Shown here piece by piece: positions 1 to 8,327 of a stretch of DNA of 64,000 nt. The translations under genes were made by a program, and so were the position numbers. Every line of letters begins with the position of its first letter. Positions within the stretch are counted from its first letter, which is position 1. The notes under the pieces were generated by a model. It did not search any database, had not been told where the DNA came from, and worked only from the letters and a program-made list of their open reading frames with translations. Source of the DNA: Burkholderia arboris. Lineage in GTDB: Bacteria > Pseudomonadota > Gammaproteobacteria > Burkholderiales > Burkholderiaceae. The stretch covers positions 1-64,000 of the forward strand of contig NZ_CABVPX010000022.1 of assembly GCF_902499125.1 (NCBI RefSeq), given 5' to 3'.

Positions 1-146
1 CCGCCCGCACCGGCCGGCGCCGCATTCGCCTTCGCGGCGCCGGCGGCCGTGCTGCCCGAATCGTCGCCGCCGCACCCGGCGACCAGCGCGCTCAGCATGC
101 AGGCCGCGAGCGCGACGCGCACGCGGCGCAGATGTGCGATGGTCAT
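1..146 (-). CDS. Lipoprotein, N-terminal part only (runs off the window)
   Basis: Only the first 48 or so codons are in the window. The protein starts MTIAHLRRVRVALAACMLSA and has a clear type II signal with lipobox L-V-A-G-C, followed by a Gly/Asp/Ser/Ala-rich linker, so it should be lipidated and anchored to an envelope membrane. It lies 12 bases downstream of the phosphodiesterase-like lipoprotein gene on the same strand, so the two are probably cotranscribed. The functional domain lies outside the window and cannot be named. Confidence 0.75.
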   Translation of the reverse strand, partial: MTIAHLRRVRVALAACMLSALVAGCGGDDSGSTAAGAAKANAAPAGAG

Positions 147-158
147 GTCGGCACTCCG

Positions 159-2270
159 TCAGTGAAGGATCGTCGACAGCGGCTTGCCCGAGCCCGCGAC
201 CGACTGCAGTTCGGCTTCGGTCACGACGCGGCTCCACATCGCGACGTCGGAGAAGCTCTCGACGTTCGGCTTGACCGTCGTGCACGCGTTGACCGTGTAG
301 CCGCCGCTGTAATGGCTGGCCGGGTAGCCGCACGCGAGCATGTGGTACTGGCCGGTGCCGTCCTCGTTCACGCCGAAGGTCTTCGTGCCGAGGCCCGGCA
401 GCGCGGCCACCGACACCGTGAGCGGCGTGCTCTGCTTCTGCTCGCCGAGCACCGGGTCGAACGTGTAGGCCGTCATCGTCTTGCCAACCGTGTCGATCAC
501 GAACGCCGCGTACACCCACTGGTTCGCGGTCACGCTCATCGTCTTCAGGTCGTTGCGGTTGGTGCCGTCGCCTGCGTTGTACTGGAGGTTGCAGGTGCCC
601 GACGGCGCGCCCGACGCCTGCGGGAACAGCCCGATCGCGATCCCCGCGTTCTTGCCGCTCTGCCAGTTCTTGTTCGCGAACACCGGCGTGCCGAAGCCGA
701 CCACGTCGGTGCACGGCGTCTTCAGCCACATGCCGATCGTGAACTGCGCCTGCGTCGCGATGTCGGCGTTCTGCACGAGTTTGTAGCCGTCGTAGCCGTT
801 GGTGTCGACGGTCTGCGTCGTTACCTGCAGCGCCTGGCCGCCGAACGGATCGGCGACCAGCGAGCCGCCGTTCGCGGCGGCCGGGAACGGGCCCATCGTG
901 CTCGCGTTCAGCGCATCGACGGCCGGCAGCGCGCCGAACGGGTAATACGACGCGAGGCCGTTCTTCAGCGTCGCCGCGAGCGGCGGCGGCGGCGGGGGCG
1001 GCGGCACGTACGCGATCCGCACGATGCTGCCGAGCGGCGCGCCGCCTGCCGTCACCACGTAGTCGAAGCTGTAGGTGCCGGCCGCGGTCAGGCCGAGATT
1101 GCTGTCGGTATAGGTCGTCGTGCCGGCCGGCAGCGTCGCGATCTGCTGGCCCGCGCGGTACACCGCGATCGCGCCGCTCGCGGGCGCGGCCCACGTCAGC
1201 ACGACGCTGTGGCCGTCGGTGCTGGCCGTACCGGCGAGCTGCGACACCGGTTGCGCGCCGATCAGTTCGCCGCCATCCATTTCATACGCGGACGACGCGG
1301 GCAGCGCGCCGAACTGCGCGAGCACGGTCGGCGCAATGTCCGCGATGCTGGCGCGCGCGTGCAGGTCGGCCAGCGACGCCGGCTGCGCGGCGCTGCCGAG
1401 GCGGCCGTTGTCGGCCTGGTTCATCGCGATGAAGGTCGTCGATTCGGACAGCAACGGCAGCCCGTCGCTGCCGCCGGCCGCGTTCAGGCCATGGCCGCCG
1501 GTGACCACGACCAGCCAGTTCTCCTTGTTGCGCTTCGCCGTTTCGGCGACGAGCGCGCCGACGGACGCGTCGAGCTGCTTCAGCGTGTTCGCATACGCGG
1601 CCGCGCCGAGACCGTAGTTCAGCGCCGCATCCTGCGCCGAGTGGTATTGCGCGACGACGAGCGAGTATCCCTGCTGGATCATCGTGGTGCTTTGCTGCGT
1701 CACGCAGCTGTCGACCGCCGCACAATTCGCGAGTGTGTCGAGATTGCCCGCGTTGCGGCCGGCCGTGAGCAGTGCGGCGAGCGCCGGCGACCCGACGGCC
1801 GCGCCGAGCAGGCCCGCGTTCGCGGTCTTCAGCGTGTCGAATGCGGTCGGCGCCTGCAGCGCCTGGTTCGGTGCGTCGGACAGCACCTGATGACGATTGC
1901 CCCAGGCACCCGTGAGCAGCGTGGCCCAGCTCGGCGTATCGAGGTTCGGCTGCTGCGACAGCAGGCCGTTCACGCCGCCGCTGTAGGCTGGCGCAATATG
2001 CAGCTTCGCGAGGTTCGGCAGCGTGCCGCCGGCGATGCCGGCCGCGAGCGCCGCGTATGTGACGCCGTCGAGCTCGATCACGAGCGCGCGGTTCGCGACT
2101 TGCTGGCCCGGCGGCGTACCGCCGTTGCCCTTGCCGTTGTCGGTGCCGCCGGCCGCGTTCGTCGATGTGCCGGCCGCGCCGCCCGTGCCATCCATGTTGC
2201 CGCCGCACGCGCCGAGCGCGCCGACCAAGGTCAGCCCGCACAGCAGCCGTGCGAGAGTGGTCTTCTGCAT
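159..2270 (-). CDS. Lipoprotein with alkaline-phosphatase-fold (phosphodiesterase/pyrophosphatase-like) domain and C-terminal LamG domain
   Basis: A 703-residue exported lipoprotein: signal peptide with lipobox L19-G-A-C22, then a Gly/Thr/Asn-rich linker to about residue 60. Residues about 60-340 have the pattern of the nucleotide pyrophosphatase/phosphodiesterase branch of the alkaline phosphatase superfamily: a metal-binding D68 in V-I-E-L-D-G-V, a nucleophile region T-P-S-W-A-T-L-L-T-G at about 112-121, and T-G-G-H-G where the family has a metal-binding D-H-G. An Fn3-like stretch follows, then a run of prolines near residue 423 and a concanavalin/LamG-like lectin domain to the end. I infer a surface enzyme that hydrolyses a phosphate or sulfate ester, with the LamG domain binding a glycan; the substrate is unknown. 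The missing Asp of D-H-G makes activity uncertain. Confidence 0.8.
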   Translation of the reverse strand: MQKTTLARLLCGLTLVGALGACGGNMDGTGGAAGTSTNAAGGTDNGKGNGGTPPGQQVANRALVIELDGVTYAALAAGIAGGTLPNLAKLHIAPAYSGGVNGLLSQQPNLDTPSWATLLTGAWGNRHQVLSDAPNQALQAPTAFDTLKTANAGLLGAAVGSPALAALLTAGRNAGNLDTLANCAAVDSCVTQQSTTMIQQGYSLVVAQYHSAQDAALNYGLGAAAYANTLKQLDASVGALVAETAKRNKENWLVVVTGGHGLNAAGGSDGLPLLSESTTFIAMNQADNGRLGSAAQPASLADLHARASIADIAPTVLAQFGALPASSAYEMDGGELIGAQPVSQLAGTASTDGHSVVLTWAAPASGAIAVYRAGQQIATLPAGTTTYTDSNLGLTAAGTYSFDYVVTAGGAPLGSIVRIAYVPPPPPPPPLAATLKNGLASYYPFGALPAVDALNASTMGPFPAAANGGSLVADPFGGQALQVTTQTVDTNGYDGYKLVQNADIATQAQFTIGMWLKTPCTDVVGFGTPVFANKNWQSGKNAGIAIGLFPQASGAPSGTCNLQYNAGDGTNRNDLKTMSVTANQWVYAAFVIDTVGKTMTAYTFDPVLGEQKQSTPLTVSVAALPGLGTKTFGVNEDGTGQYHMLACGYPASHYSGGYTVNACTTVKPNVESFSDVAMWSRVVTEAELQSVAGSGKPLSTILH

Positions 2271-2396
2271 GTTTCCCCCTGACTGGAATGTCCGGACACG
2301 CCCGGAGATCTGCCCGGATTCTGCTCAGGGGATGCGATGCGCGTATTTCGTTTTGCAGAAGCGCGCCGATACAGGTATCAGTTTTTTTGGGGCGTA

Positions 2397-2423
2397 CCGG
2401 GCCGGGCGGCGTATCCGGCCCGG
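2397..2423 (-). terminator. GC-rich hairpin after the beta-lactamase gene
   Basis: Perfect 9-base inverted repeat CCGGGCCGG / CCGGCCCGG with a 9-base spacer, 11 bases past the beta-lactamase stop codon. No U-tract follows in the direction of transcription (the T7 run lies on the other side as read on the minus strand), so it may stabilise the mRNA end rather than be a classical intrinsic terminator. Confidence 0.4.
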
Positions 2424-2434
2424 CCGTGGAAACG

Positions 2435-3604
2435 TTACCGCCCGTCGTCGAGCGAGCCGAGAATCCGGTACGCGGCCTTCACGCGATCCTCGATCGGCAC
2501 GTTGCCGTTCGCGAGCATCACGATCGCGATCCGCTTCGCGGGGACGAACGCGACATACGTGCTGAAGCCGTTGGTCGAGCCCGTCTTGTTGATCCATGTG
2601 TCCGGATTCGGCGCAAGCGGCGGCTTGATCGCGCTGGCCGGCGTCGCGTTGAACAGCATCGGCGGCGCATTGCCTTCGATCAGCGTCGGCAACGCAACCG
2701 GATACGGATACTGTTCCCAGATCAGGTCCTGCGTCAGCGGCCCCGCGCTGAAATAGCCGGTATGCGTGCGCTCGATCGCGCGCTGCAGCCGCGGCGACGT
2801 CTGGATCAGGCCCATGTTCGCCTGCACGAAACGCAGCAGGTCGGCCGCCGTGGTCCGCACGCCATACGCCGGCTGCCACAGCATGCCGGGTGTCATCCGG
2901 GTCGGTTTGCCGTCCTTCGCATAGCCCTGTGCATAGTCGGCCTGACGCGCGGCCGGCACGTTGATGTACGTATGCATCATCCCGAGCGCGGGGAAGAGCC
3001 GTTGCTCCATCAGCACCGCGAAATCCTTGTGCATCGCCTTCGCGGTGAGATAGCCGAGCATCCCGATCGCGACGTTCGAATAGGTGCGGCGCGTGCCCGG
3101 CGCATACGCGGGCCGCCACGCGTCGAGATAACGCATCAGGTCCGCGTCGTTGCGGATGCTGTCCGGCACCTGCAGCGGCATACCGCCAGGCGTATGCGTG
3201 CCGAGATTGAGCAGCGTGACGACGCCGAACGGCTTGCCCTGCAACGCGGGCAGGTATTTTCCCGCCGGGTCCGCGAGCGACAGTTCGCCGCCCTCCTGCG
3301 CGTCGGCCGCCAGCGTCGCCGTCATCGTCTTGCTGACCGAGCCGATCTCGAACAGCGTGTCGCCGGTGACGGGCTTGCCGGTCTGCTTCGACATCACGCC
3401 GTAATCGAACACGTAGGGCTTGCCGTCGGCGACGATGCCGACCGCCATGCCGGGAACGGCGTACTGTTTCATCAACGGCGCGATATGGCGGGTCACGGTG
3501 TCGTGGAGGTCGTCCTGCGTGACGGCGGCCGCGCGGCCGGCCGTCGCGGTGGCGCATGCGGCGACGAACAGGGTCGCGGCGAAGCGTGTCGCGTTGAATC
3601 GCAT
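2435..3604 (-). CDS. ampC: Class C (AmpC-type) beta-lactamase
   Basis: A 389-residue periplasmic serine beta-lactamase. The start MRFNATRF is chosen because it begins a good signal peptide (to about residue 27, G-R-A-A-A) and has AAAGGA about 8 bases upstream; an in-frame upstream Met would add 13 residues with no better site. Class C marks are all present: active-site S89-V-S-K92, Y-S-N in the role of Tyr150-Ala-Asn, and N-K-T-G near the C terminus. The segment G-T-H-T-P-G-G-M-P-L-Q matches the family's conserved T-x-G-G-L-P-L-Q. Length fits AmpC. It should hydrolyse cephalosporins in the periplasm. No ampR-like LysR gene adjoins it, so induction, if any, would act through a distant regulator; an inverted repeat lies 127 bases upstream. 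Confidence 0.9.
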   Translation of the reverse strand: MRFNATRFAATLFVAACATATAGRAAAVTQDDLHDTVTRHIAPLMKQYAVPGMAVGIVADGKPYVFDYGVMSKQTGKPVTGDTLFEIGSVSKTMTATLAADAQEGGELSLADPAGKYLPALQGKPFGVVTLLNLGTHTPGGMPLQVPDSIRNDADLMRYLDAWRPAYAPGTRRTYSNVAIGMLGYLTAKAMHKDFAVLMEQRLFPALGMMHTYINVPAARQADYAQGYAKDGKPTRMTPGMLWQPAYGVRTTAADLLRFVQANMGLIQTSPRLQRAIERTHTGYFSAGPLTQDLIWEQYPYPVALPTLIEGNAPPMLFNATPASAIKPPLAPNPDTWINKTGSTNGFSTYVAFVPAKRIAIVMLANGNVPIEDRVKAAYRILGSLDDGR

Positions 3605-4216
3605 GGTTGCGGTTCCTTTGATTTCTGATGGTTGCATGGACAACAGATCCGGCCGCGCCGCGCGGAAGATGCGGCGGCCGGCCTGTCGAAGCAGGACTAT
3701 CCGCTACCGGCCGGCCGCCAACAATCGACGATAAGTTGCGCGAGCCTAAAGAAAAACTTATGAGATATGCCGGGCGCGGGATTGCATCGCTGCACGCGCA
3801 AGGCCGCCCGCCCGTTTGCCGGGAAAATCGGGCGCTTTTAACCGCATCGAATCCGGCCGCCGAATGGCGCTCCATCGAAAATCGAAGAAAAAGAGACAAG
3901 CCTGGTCAGATCCGCCCATGTCGGCGCACCGCGCGATTGATTCACCCGCATGGATCGAAGTAGACTCGCGGAAGCAAAAAAATAGAATCCATCCTGAGAG
4001 AAACAATGAATCGCCATTCGCTGATCGCCCGCTCCCGCGTCATTGGCTACCGCGCGGCCGCGTGATTTTCACGCATCGACCGCCCCGAACCGGAACCCGC
4101 AACGCCGCCGCGCTTGTCTTGCGCGCCCGTTCGCCGTTTCGCCCTTGAGCCGAAAGAACCGCCAGGGTCCCGCGCGCGTTGCCCGCGCACGCCCTGCCTG
4201 ACCGGAGAGTGACCCC
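3605..4216. other. Divergent intergenic region between ampC and the PcfJ-like operon
   Basis: 612 bases without a credible gene. It is less GC-rich than its flanks around 3720-4010, with A-rich patches (for example 3966-3992), and must hold the promoters of both divergent units. Short open frames here lack codon bias and ribosome sites. Confidence 0.6.
3731..3761. promoter_or_regulatory. Inverted repeat upstream of ampC, possible operator
   Basis: Perfect 7-base arms ATAAGTT and AACTTAT separated by 17 bases, in a locally AT-rich stretch 127 bases upstream of the ampC start. A dyad of AT-rich half-sites is compatible with a dimeric regulator, but the spacing is not the classical LysR T-N11-A. 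Confidence 0.3.
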
Positions 4217-5506
4217 GTGACCGAAACCGTGGGCGCGTCCGCCTACCGGCCGCGCGATGTCGTCAATGCGCCCGACATCAAGGCGGCCATCGCCCGCCGC
4301 AGCGCCGAGCGCGGCGATCCGGCCGACATCCTCGCGTGGCTCGGCAACCATTTTTTCCGCTGGGTCGTCGGTGCGTTCGAGCAGGCGCAGCCGCTCGATT
4401 CGCTCGCCGATTACCGCTTGCACGCCGGCGCCGACCGGCCGGCGCCCGACTGGCTCGTGCGCCGGTTCCGCGCGCAACCGGCATCCGGCGCGACGGTCGA
4501 TGCAGCACCGCCGCCGGCCACCGAACCGGCACCGCTCTACTTCATCGATCCCGAGCACATGCTGCTGATCGACCGCGAGCGCACGCTGGTCGAATTCCTG
4601 CGCTCGCGCGCCGGCACGCGGCTCGCACAGAAACTGCAGCGCATCACGTGCACGATGGCGCTCGAGATGTGGGAGCGCGAGCACCAGCGGATGCAGGCGC
4701 GCCGCGACAAGGGCTGGGTGCCGAGCAGCGGCCTCGCGCTGCGCGAGGTGCTGCGCACGCCGAACGGGATCGTCTTCGAATTCGCCGGCGATCATGCGGC
4801 GCTGCGCGAGGAACTCGCTTACGAGTCGTACTACATGCAGCACTGCCTTGGCCAGTTCGCGGATCGCCGCCGGCTGCGCGGCGGCTACGGCGAGCAGTAC
4901 GCGCAGGCCGCGCAGGAGGGCCGGCTGCGCCTGTTCACGCTGCGCGGCGCGGGCAACCAGCCGCACGTGACGATCAGCCTGCAGGTGGCCGGCAACGGCC
5001 TGCGCATCGACCAGATCAAGGGCAAGCAGAACCGCCACCCGGTGCGCCGCTATGCGGACGACGTCCGCCAGTTCCTGCGCGCGCTCGGGCCGCGCGGCGA
5101 GCGTCATCCCGATTGCGAGGGCATGGGCCTCGTGTTCGAACCGGACGCGCCGGGCGCGGCCGCCGGCGCATGGACCTTCGTCACCGACGTGCGCTCGCCC
5201 GACCATCTGCTGAGCGTGATGAGCGAGAACTTCCACCTGATCGAGCACTTCGCACAGCCGCCGGCCGCGCTGCAATGGCTGCTGCTGCGCAACGCGCCCT
5301 ATGCGCTCGGCCAGCTGCGACAGATCGATCCGGCCGTCGCGGCGGCCGCGCGCCATGCGCTGCCGGCCGATGCGCTGCCGGCCACGCGCGAACCCGATGC
5401 ACCGCCGGCCACGACCGCTTTCGAGATCGAAGGCATCGCGATCGATCCCGCGCTGTGCGCCGCGTTCGCGCTGCGTGCGCCGGCAGACGGGGGCCCGTCA
5501 TGCTGA
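4217..5506 (+). CDS. PcfJ-like domain protein
   Basis: A 429-residue cytoplasmic protein with a GTG start preceded by GGAGAG. The central part carries the PcfJ-like signature: M-Q-H-C-L-G-Q-F at about 207-214, a conserved stretch ending L-R-L-F-T-L-R, P-H-V-T-I-S-L-Q, and Q-I-K-G-K-Q-N-R-H-P at about 265-275. This matches the usual pattern H-C-V-G...ysLR...p-x-x-T-I-E...Q-x-k-G-k-x-N. PcfJ itself is encoded on the conjugative plasmid pCF10, and family members occur in plasmids, phages and chromosomes without a settled function. The stop codon overlaps the next start (ATGCTGA), so translation is coupled to the DUF1266 gene. The Cys and His of H-C could be catalytic or metal-binding; that is only inference. 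Confidence 0.75.
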   Translation: MTETVGASAYRPRDVVNAPDIKAAIARRSAERGDPADILAWLGNHFFRWVVGAFEQAQPLDSLADYRLHAGADRPAPDWLVRRFRAQPASGATVDAAPPPATEPAPLYFIDPEHMLLIDRERTLVEFLRSRAGTRLAQKLQRITCTMALEMWEREHQRMQARRDKGWVPSSGLALREVLRTPNGIVFEFAGDHAALREELAYESYYMQHCLGQFADRRRLRGGYGEQYAQAAQEGRLRLFTLRGAGNQPHVTISLQVAGNGLRIDQIKGKQNRHPVRRYADDVRQFLRALGPRGERHPDCEGMGLVFEPDAPGAAAGAWTFVTDVRSPDHLLSVMSENFHLIEHFAQPPAALQWLLLRNAPYALGQLRQIDPAVAAAARHALPADALPATREPDAPPATTAFEIEGIAIDPALCAAFALRAPADGGPSC

Positions 5507-6282
5507 AACTGCTGATCGGCGTCGCCGTGCTGTGGCTCGTGTGGTACGTGTGGCGATCGTTCCGGGCCGCCGCCCGGATGGTGCGCGAAGTCGACGCCGA
5601 CCAGGCCGCGGGGGCCGACGCCGCGGTAGCGGTCCAGCAGACCGCGGCGGTCAAGCTCGCCCACACGCTGGCCGAGCAGGCGCCGCCGAACCGCCGCCGC
5701 TGGTCGCTCGCGCTTGCCGACATCCTGCTGATCCGCAACGGGCTGCGCTGCGATTGCGACGACCTCGTCTACGCGCTGCCCGACCCGCAACGCGAACAGC
5801 TCGCGCGCCAGTTACGGCGCGAACTCGACCTGCCGGCCGACCTGCCCGAGTGGCAGATCGTACAGCGCGTGCCGCCGATCCTCGCGGGCTGGATCCGTGG
5901 CGTCGGCCGCTCGCACGAAGGCTTCTACGAACAGCTCGCTGCCGACGGGCGCGTGCGCGACGCACTCGCTTTCGACTGCGCACGCACCGCGTTTCTCGTG
6001 CGCTGCATCGCACTGCTCGGCTGGACGTCCGAACAGCACGCGTGGGTCGTGTTGCTGCTCAATGCGCAGCGCGCGCAGGACAGCTTCGACAGTTGGGAAG
6101 ACTTCGGGCTCGCGTATGCGCGGGCCCGCCAGCACTGGCTGCGCGGCAGCGGCCAGGACGGCCCCGCGTCGTCGCGCGCCACGCAGGAAGTGCGCGAGCA
6201 CCTGCGCAATCCGTCCGGAAACTGGCTTTCGCTGCCGTGGAAGCGCTACCGCATCTTCGATCCCCAACCCGTTTCGTCATGA
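5500..6282 (+). CDS. DUF1266 family protein with N-terminal membrane segment
   Basis: 260 residues. The first 18 or so (MLKLLIGVAVLWLVWYVW) form one hydrophobic helix, so the protein is probably membrane-anchored with a cytoplasmic body. The C-terminal half has the DUF1266 pattern: A-F-D-C-A-R-T-A-F-L-V-R, an E-x-A-W-like E-Q-H-A-W, and S-W-E-D-F-G-L-A-Y-A-R-A-R, known from the E. coli YbeR/YbeU group of unknown function. The gene overlaps both neighbours (ATGCTGA at its start, ATGA at its end), so the three proteins are made from one message in linked amounts. DUF1266 and Sel1 genes also lie close together in the E. coli ybeQRTU region, which supports a shared role. Confidence 0.75.
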   Translation: MLKLLIGVAVLWLVWYVWRSFRAAARMVREVDADQAAGADAAVAVQQTAAVKLAHTLAEQAPPNRRRWSLALADILLIRNGLRCDCDDLVYALPDPQREQLARQLRRELDLPADLPEWQIVQRVPPILAGWIRGVGRSHEGFYEQLAADGRVRDALAFDCARTAFLVRCIALLGWTSEQHAWVVLLLNAQRAQDSFDSWEDFGLAYARARQHWLRGSGQDGPASSRATQEVREHLRNPSGNWLSLPWKRYRIFDPQPVSS

Positions 6283-8285
6283 CCACCGACACCGACATGT
6301 CCTCCGCTCCCGCCGCCCTGATTCCGCCCGCGAAGCCCCGCTGGTTCATCTGCGACGTCGACGCGCTGTTGCGCGCGGGCGAGTTTGCCGCGCTCGACGC
6401 ACAGCTCGACGCCGCACTCGCCGCCAGCTTCGCCGACCGCACGGCCGAAGCGCTGTATGTCGACGCGCTGCCTGCCGACGTGCAGCCGTGCATCGACGCC
6501 GGCGCCGAGGGCCTCGCGCGCCTGCGCGCATGGCAGGCCGCGAGCCCGCGCTCCGCGCACGCGTGGCTGTGCGAAGCGCATTACTGGCACCACTGGGCCT
6601 ACGAATACCGCGGTTCCGGCTGGGCCGAGACGGTGACCGAAGCCGGCTGGATCTGCGCGCATGCGTGCGCCGCGATGACGACCGTCGCCGCGCTGCGCGC
6701 GCTGGTGCTCGCGCCGACGATGTGGGCCGCGCCGAAGGTGATCTTCACGAGCGTGTCGTCGTTCGGCGAGCCCGAATGGCTCACGCAGCTCGTGCGCGAG
6801 CGCCGCTGGCCCGTCACCGAACTGCACCTGAACGTCGGCGCCGAAGACGAAGCCACGCGCGCCGAACTGCAGCGCATGCTCGCGCGTTCGGGATTGAATC
6901 CCGACGTGCCGGTCGCGTGCCCGGCAGAATTTCCCGAAGCGCTGCCCGGCCCGGTCCAGGGCAAGAAACTGCGCAAGGAGAAGTGGTACTGGATGGAAGC
7001 GACGCTGCACGTCCACCCGAAGCTGTTCTTTCCGATGCGCACGTTCATCTGGTACATGCAGCCGCGCTGGGGCGGCTCGCACGACCACGTCCGTGCGTTC
7101 GTCGATTCCGATGCATGCGCACACCTCGATGCGGTCGAGAAGGACCGGCTGCGCCACGAGATCTGGCGCGACGATTACGCCGGCAATACGCTCGATTCGG
7201 ATGACGACGAAGACGACGTGCGCCGCGCGATGGCCGCGACGCTCGCCCGCGCGCAGGCCGCGCTGCATCCGTATCACCGCTGGGAGACGCTGCACTGGCT
7301 CGCCTACAGCCATTTCAAGCGCAACGAGTACGAACAGGCCTACGCGCGGCTGCAGGAAGCCGAACGCAACGAGCCGATCGACGACAACCGTGCGATGGCG
7401 ATAGGCTTGCGGCTGACGCTCGGCCTCGACCCGCAAGGCAGCTGGCTGACCGGTGCGATCGAACGGGCCTCCGACGCGCGCGCGTGCACGTCGGCGATGA
7501 TCCTGCGCGGTTATGCCCATCGCACCGGCATGTTCGGCTTCGCCCAGGACGACGTGCGCGGCGACGCGTGGCTCGAAGCCGCACGCCTGAACGAGCCCGG
7601 TTCGCTCGCCTGGAACCAGCTCGCCACCGCCATGGAATACGAAAACCGGCGCCCCGCCGATGCCGTCGCACTCTGCCAGCTCGGCTACGAGGCAGGCGGC
7701 GATTCGTGCGACTACCTGCTCGGCTGCTTCTACAAGGAAGGCATGCACGTCGCGGCCGACCCGTACCGCGCCGCCCACTACTTCCGCGAGTCGATGGACG
7801 CCGGCGGCAACATGGCCGCGTACCGGCTCGGGTACACGTATCACCACATCGGACTCAACAGCACGGACCTGGCCGAACGCGCGCGCATGCAGGTCGAGGC
7901 CGTCGAGGCCGCGCGCAAGGCGCACGAAATGGGGCACACGGACGGCCTCGAGTGCATGCTGATGTTCATCGGCGACATCGAGGATCATGCGTCGCGTCAC
8001 CGCTATGTCGATGAACTGCGCAGGCATGCCGAAGGCGGCCACCCGGCCGCGATGGCCGCGCTGTCGTTCTTCCTCGCCGACATCAACGACAAGGCGCTGT
8101 ACGACTATCGCGACAGCGTGCGCTGGATCATGGGTGCGCAGGCCGTCGCGCCGGACGACGAATACGTGCTCAACATCACGCGCATCGCCCACGAGGACGG
8201 CATGCTCGGCAAGCTGCGCTACAAGCTGCAGCGCAAGCAGATCAAGGCGCACGAGATCCCCGGCGCCGACAACGCGATGGTCTGA
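6279..8285 (+). CDS. DUF4034 protein with Sel1-like repeats
   Basis: 668 residues, start ATG inside an ATGA overlap with the previous stop. The N-terminal third resembles DUF4034: alternating helical segments, then S-A-H-A-W-L-C-E-A-H-Y-W-H-H-W and Y-R-G-S-G-W-A-E-T-V at about residues 90-120. The later half holds TPR/Sel1-type helical repeats (for example Y-E-A-G-G-D-S-C-D-Y-L-L-G-C-F-Y-K-E-G and the following A-A-H-Y-F-R-E-S-M-D-A-G-G), which usually scaffold protein-protein contacts. No signal peptide, so cytoplasmic. As the last gene of the trio it may be the assembly partner of the PcfJ-like and DUF1266 proteins. A dyad at 8295-8327 likely ends the transcript. Confidence 0.75.
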   Translation: MTTDTDMSSAPAALIPPAKPRWFICDVDALLRAGEFAALDAQLDAALAASFADRTAEALYVDALPADVQPCIDAGAEGLARLRAWQAASPRSAHAWLCEAHYWHHWAYEYRGSGWAETVTEAGWICAHACAAMTTVAALRALVLAPTMWAAPKVIFTSVSSFGEPEWLTQLVRERRWPVTELHLNVGAEDEATRAELQRMLARSGLNPDVPVACPAEFPEALPGPVQGKKLRKEKWYWMEATLHVHPKLFFPMRTFIWYMQPRWGGSHDHVRAFVDSDACAHLDAVEKDRLRHEIWRDDYAGNTLDSDDDEDDVRRAMAATLARAQAALHPYHRWETLHWLAYSHFKRNEYEQAYARLQEAERNEPIDDNRAMAIGLRLTLGLDPQGSWLTGAIERASDARACTSAMILRGYAHRTGMFGFAQDDVRGDAWLEAARLNEPGSLAWNQLATAMEYENRRPADAVALCQLGYEAGGDSCDYLLGCFYKEGMHVAADPYRAAHYFRESMDAGGNMAAYRLGYTYHHIGLNSTDLAERARMQVEAVEAARKAHEMGHTDGLECMLMFIGDIEDHASRHRYVDELRRHAEGGHPAAMAALSFFLADINDKALYDYRDSVRWIMGAQAVAPDDEYVLNITRIAHEDGMLGKLRYKLQRKQIKAHEIPGADNAMV

Positions 8286-8294
8286 CCACGACCG

Positions 8295-8327
8295 GCGCAT
8301 GCGCCCGCTCGCCGGCGGGCGCGTGCG
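8295..8327. terminator. Bidirectional hairpin between convergent genes
   Basis: Imperfect 13-14-base dyad (GCATGCGCCCGC against GCGGGCGCGTGC with one G-U wobble) in the 42-base gap between the DUF4034 gene and the convergent hydrolase gene. No clear U-tract on either strand. Confidence 0.4.

Noticed and set aside
132..2282. Long open frame on the plus strand opposite the phosphodiesterase-like lipoprotein (716 codons)
   Set aside because: Arg/Ala/Val/His-rich product typical of the antisense of GC-biased coding DNA; no ribosome site or family motif.
2385..2391. T7 run next to the hairpin after ampC, considered as a terminator U-tract
   Set aside because: In the direction of ampC transcription it reads as an A-run after the stem, so it is not a U-tract.
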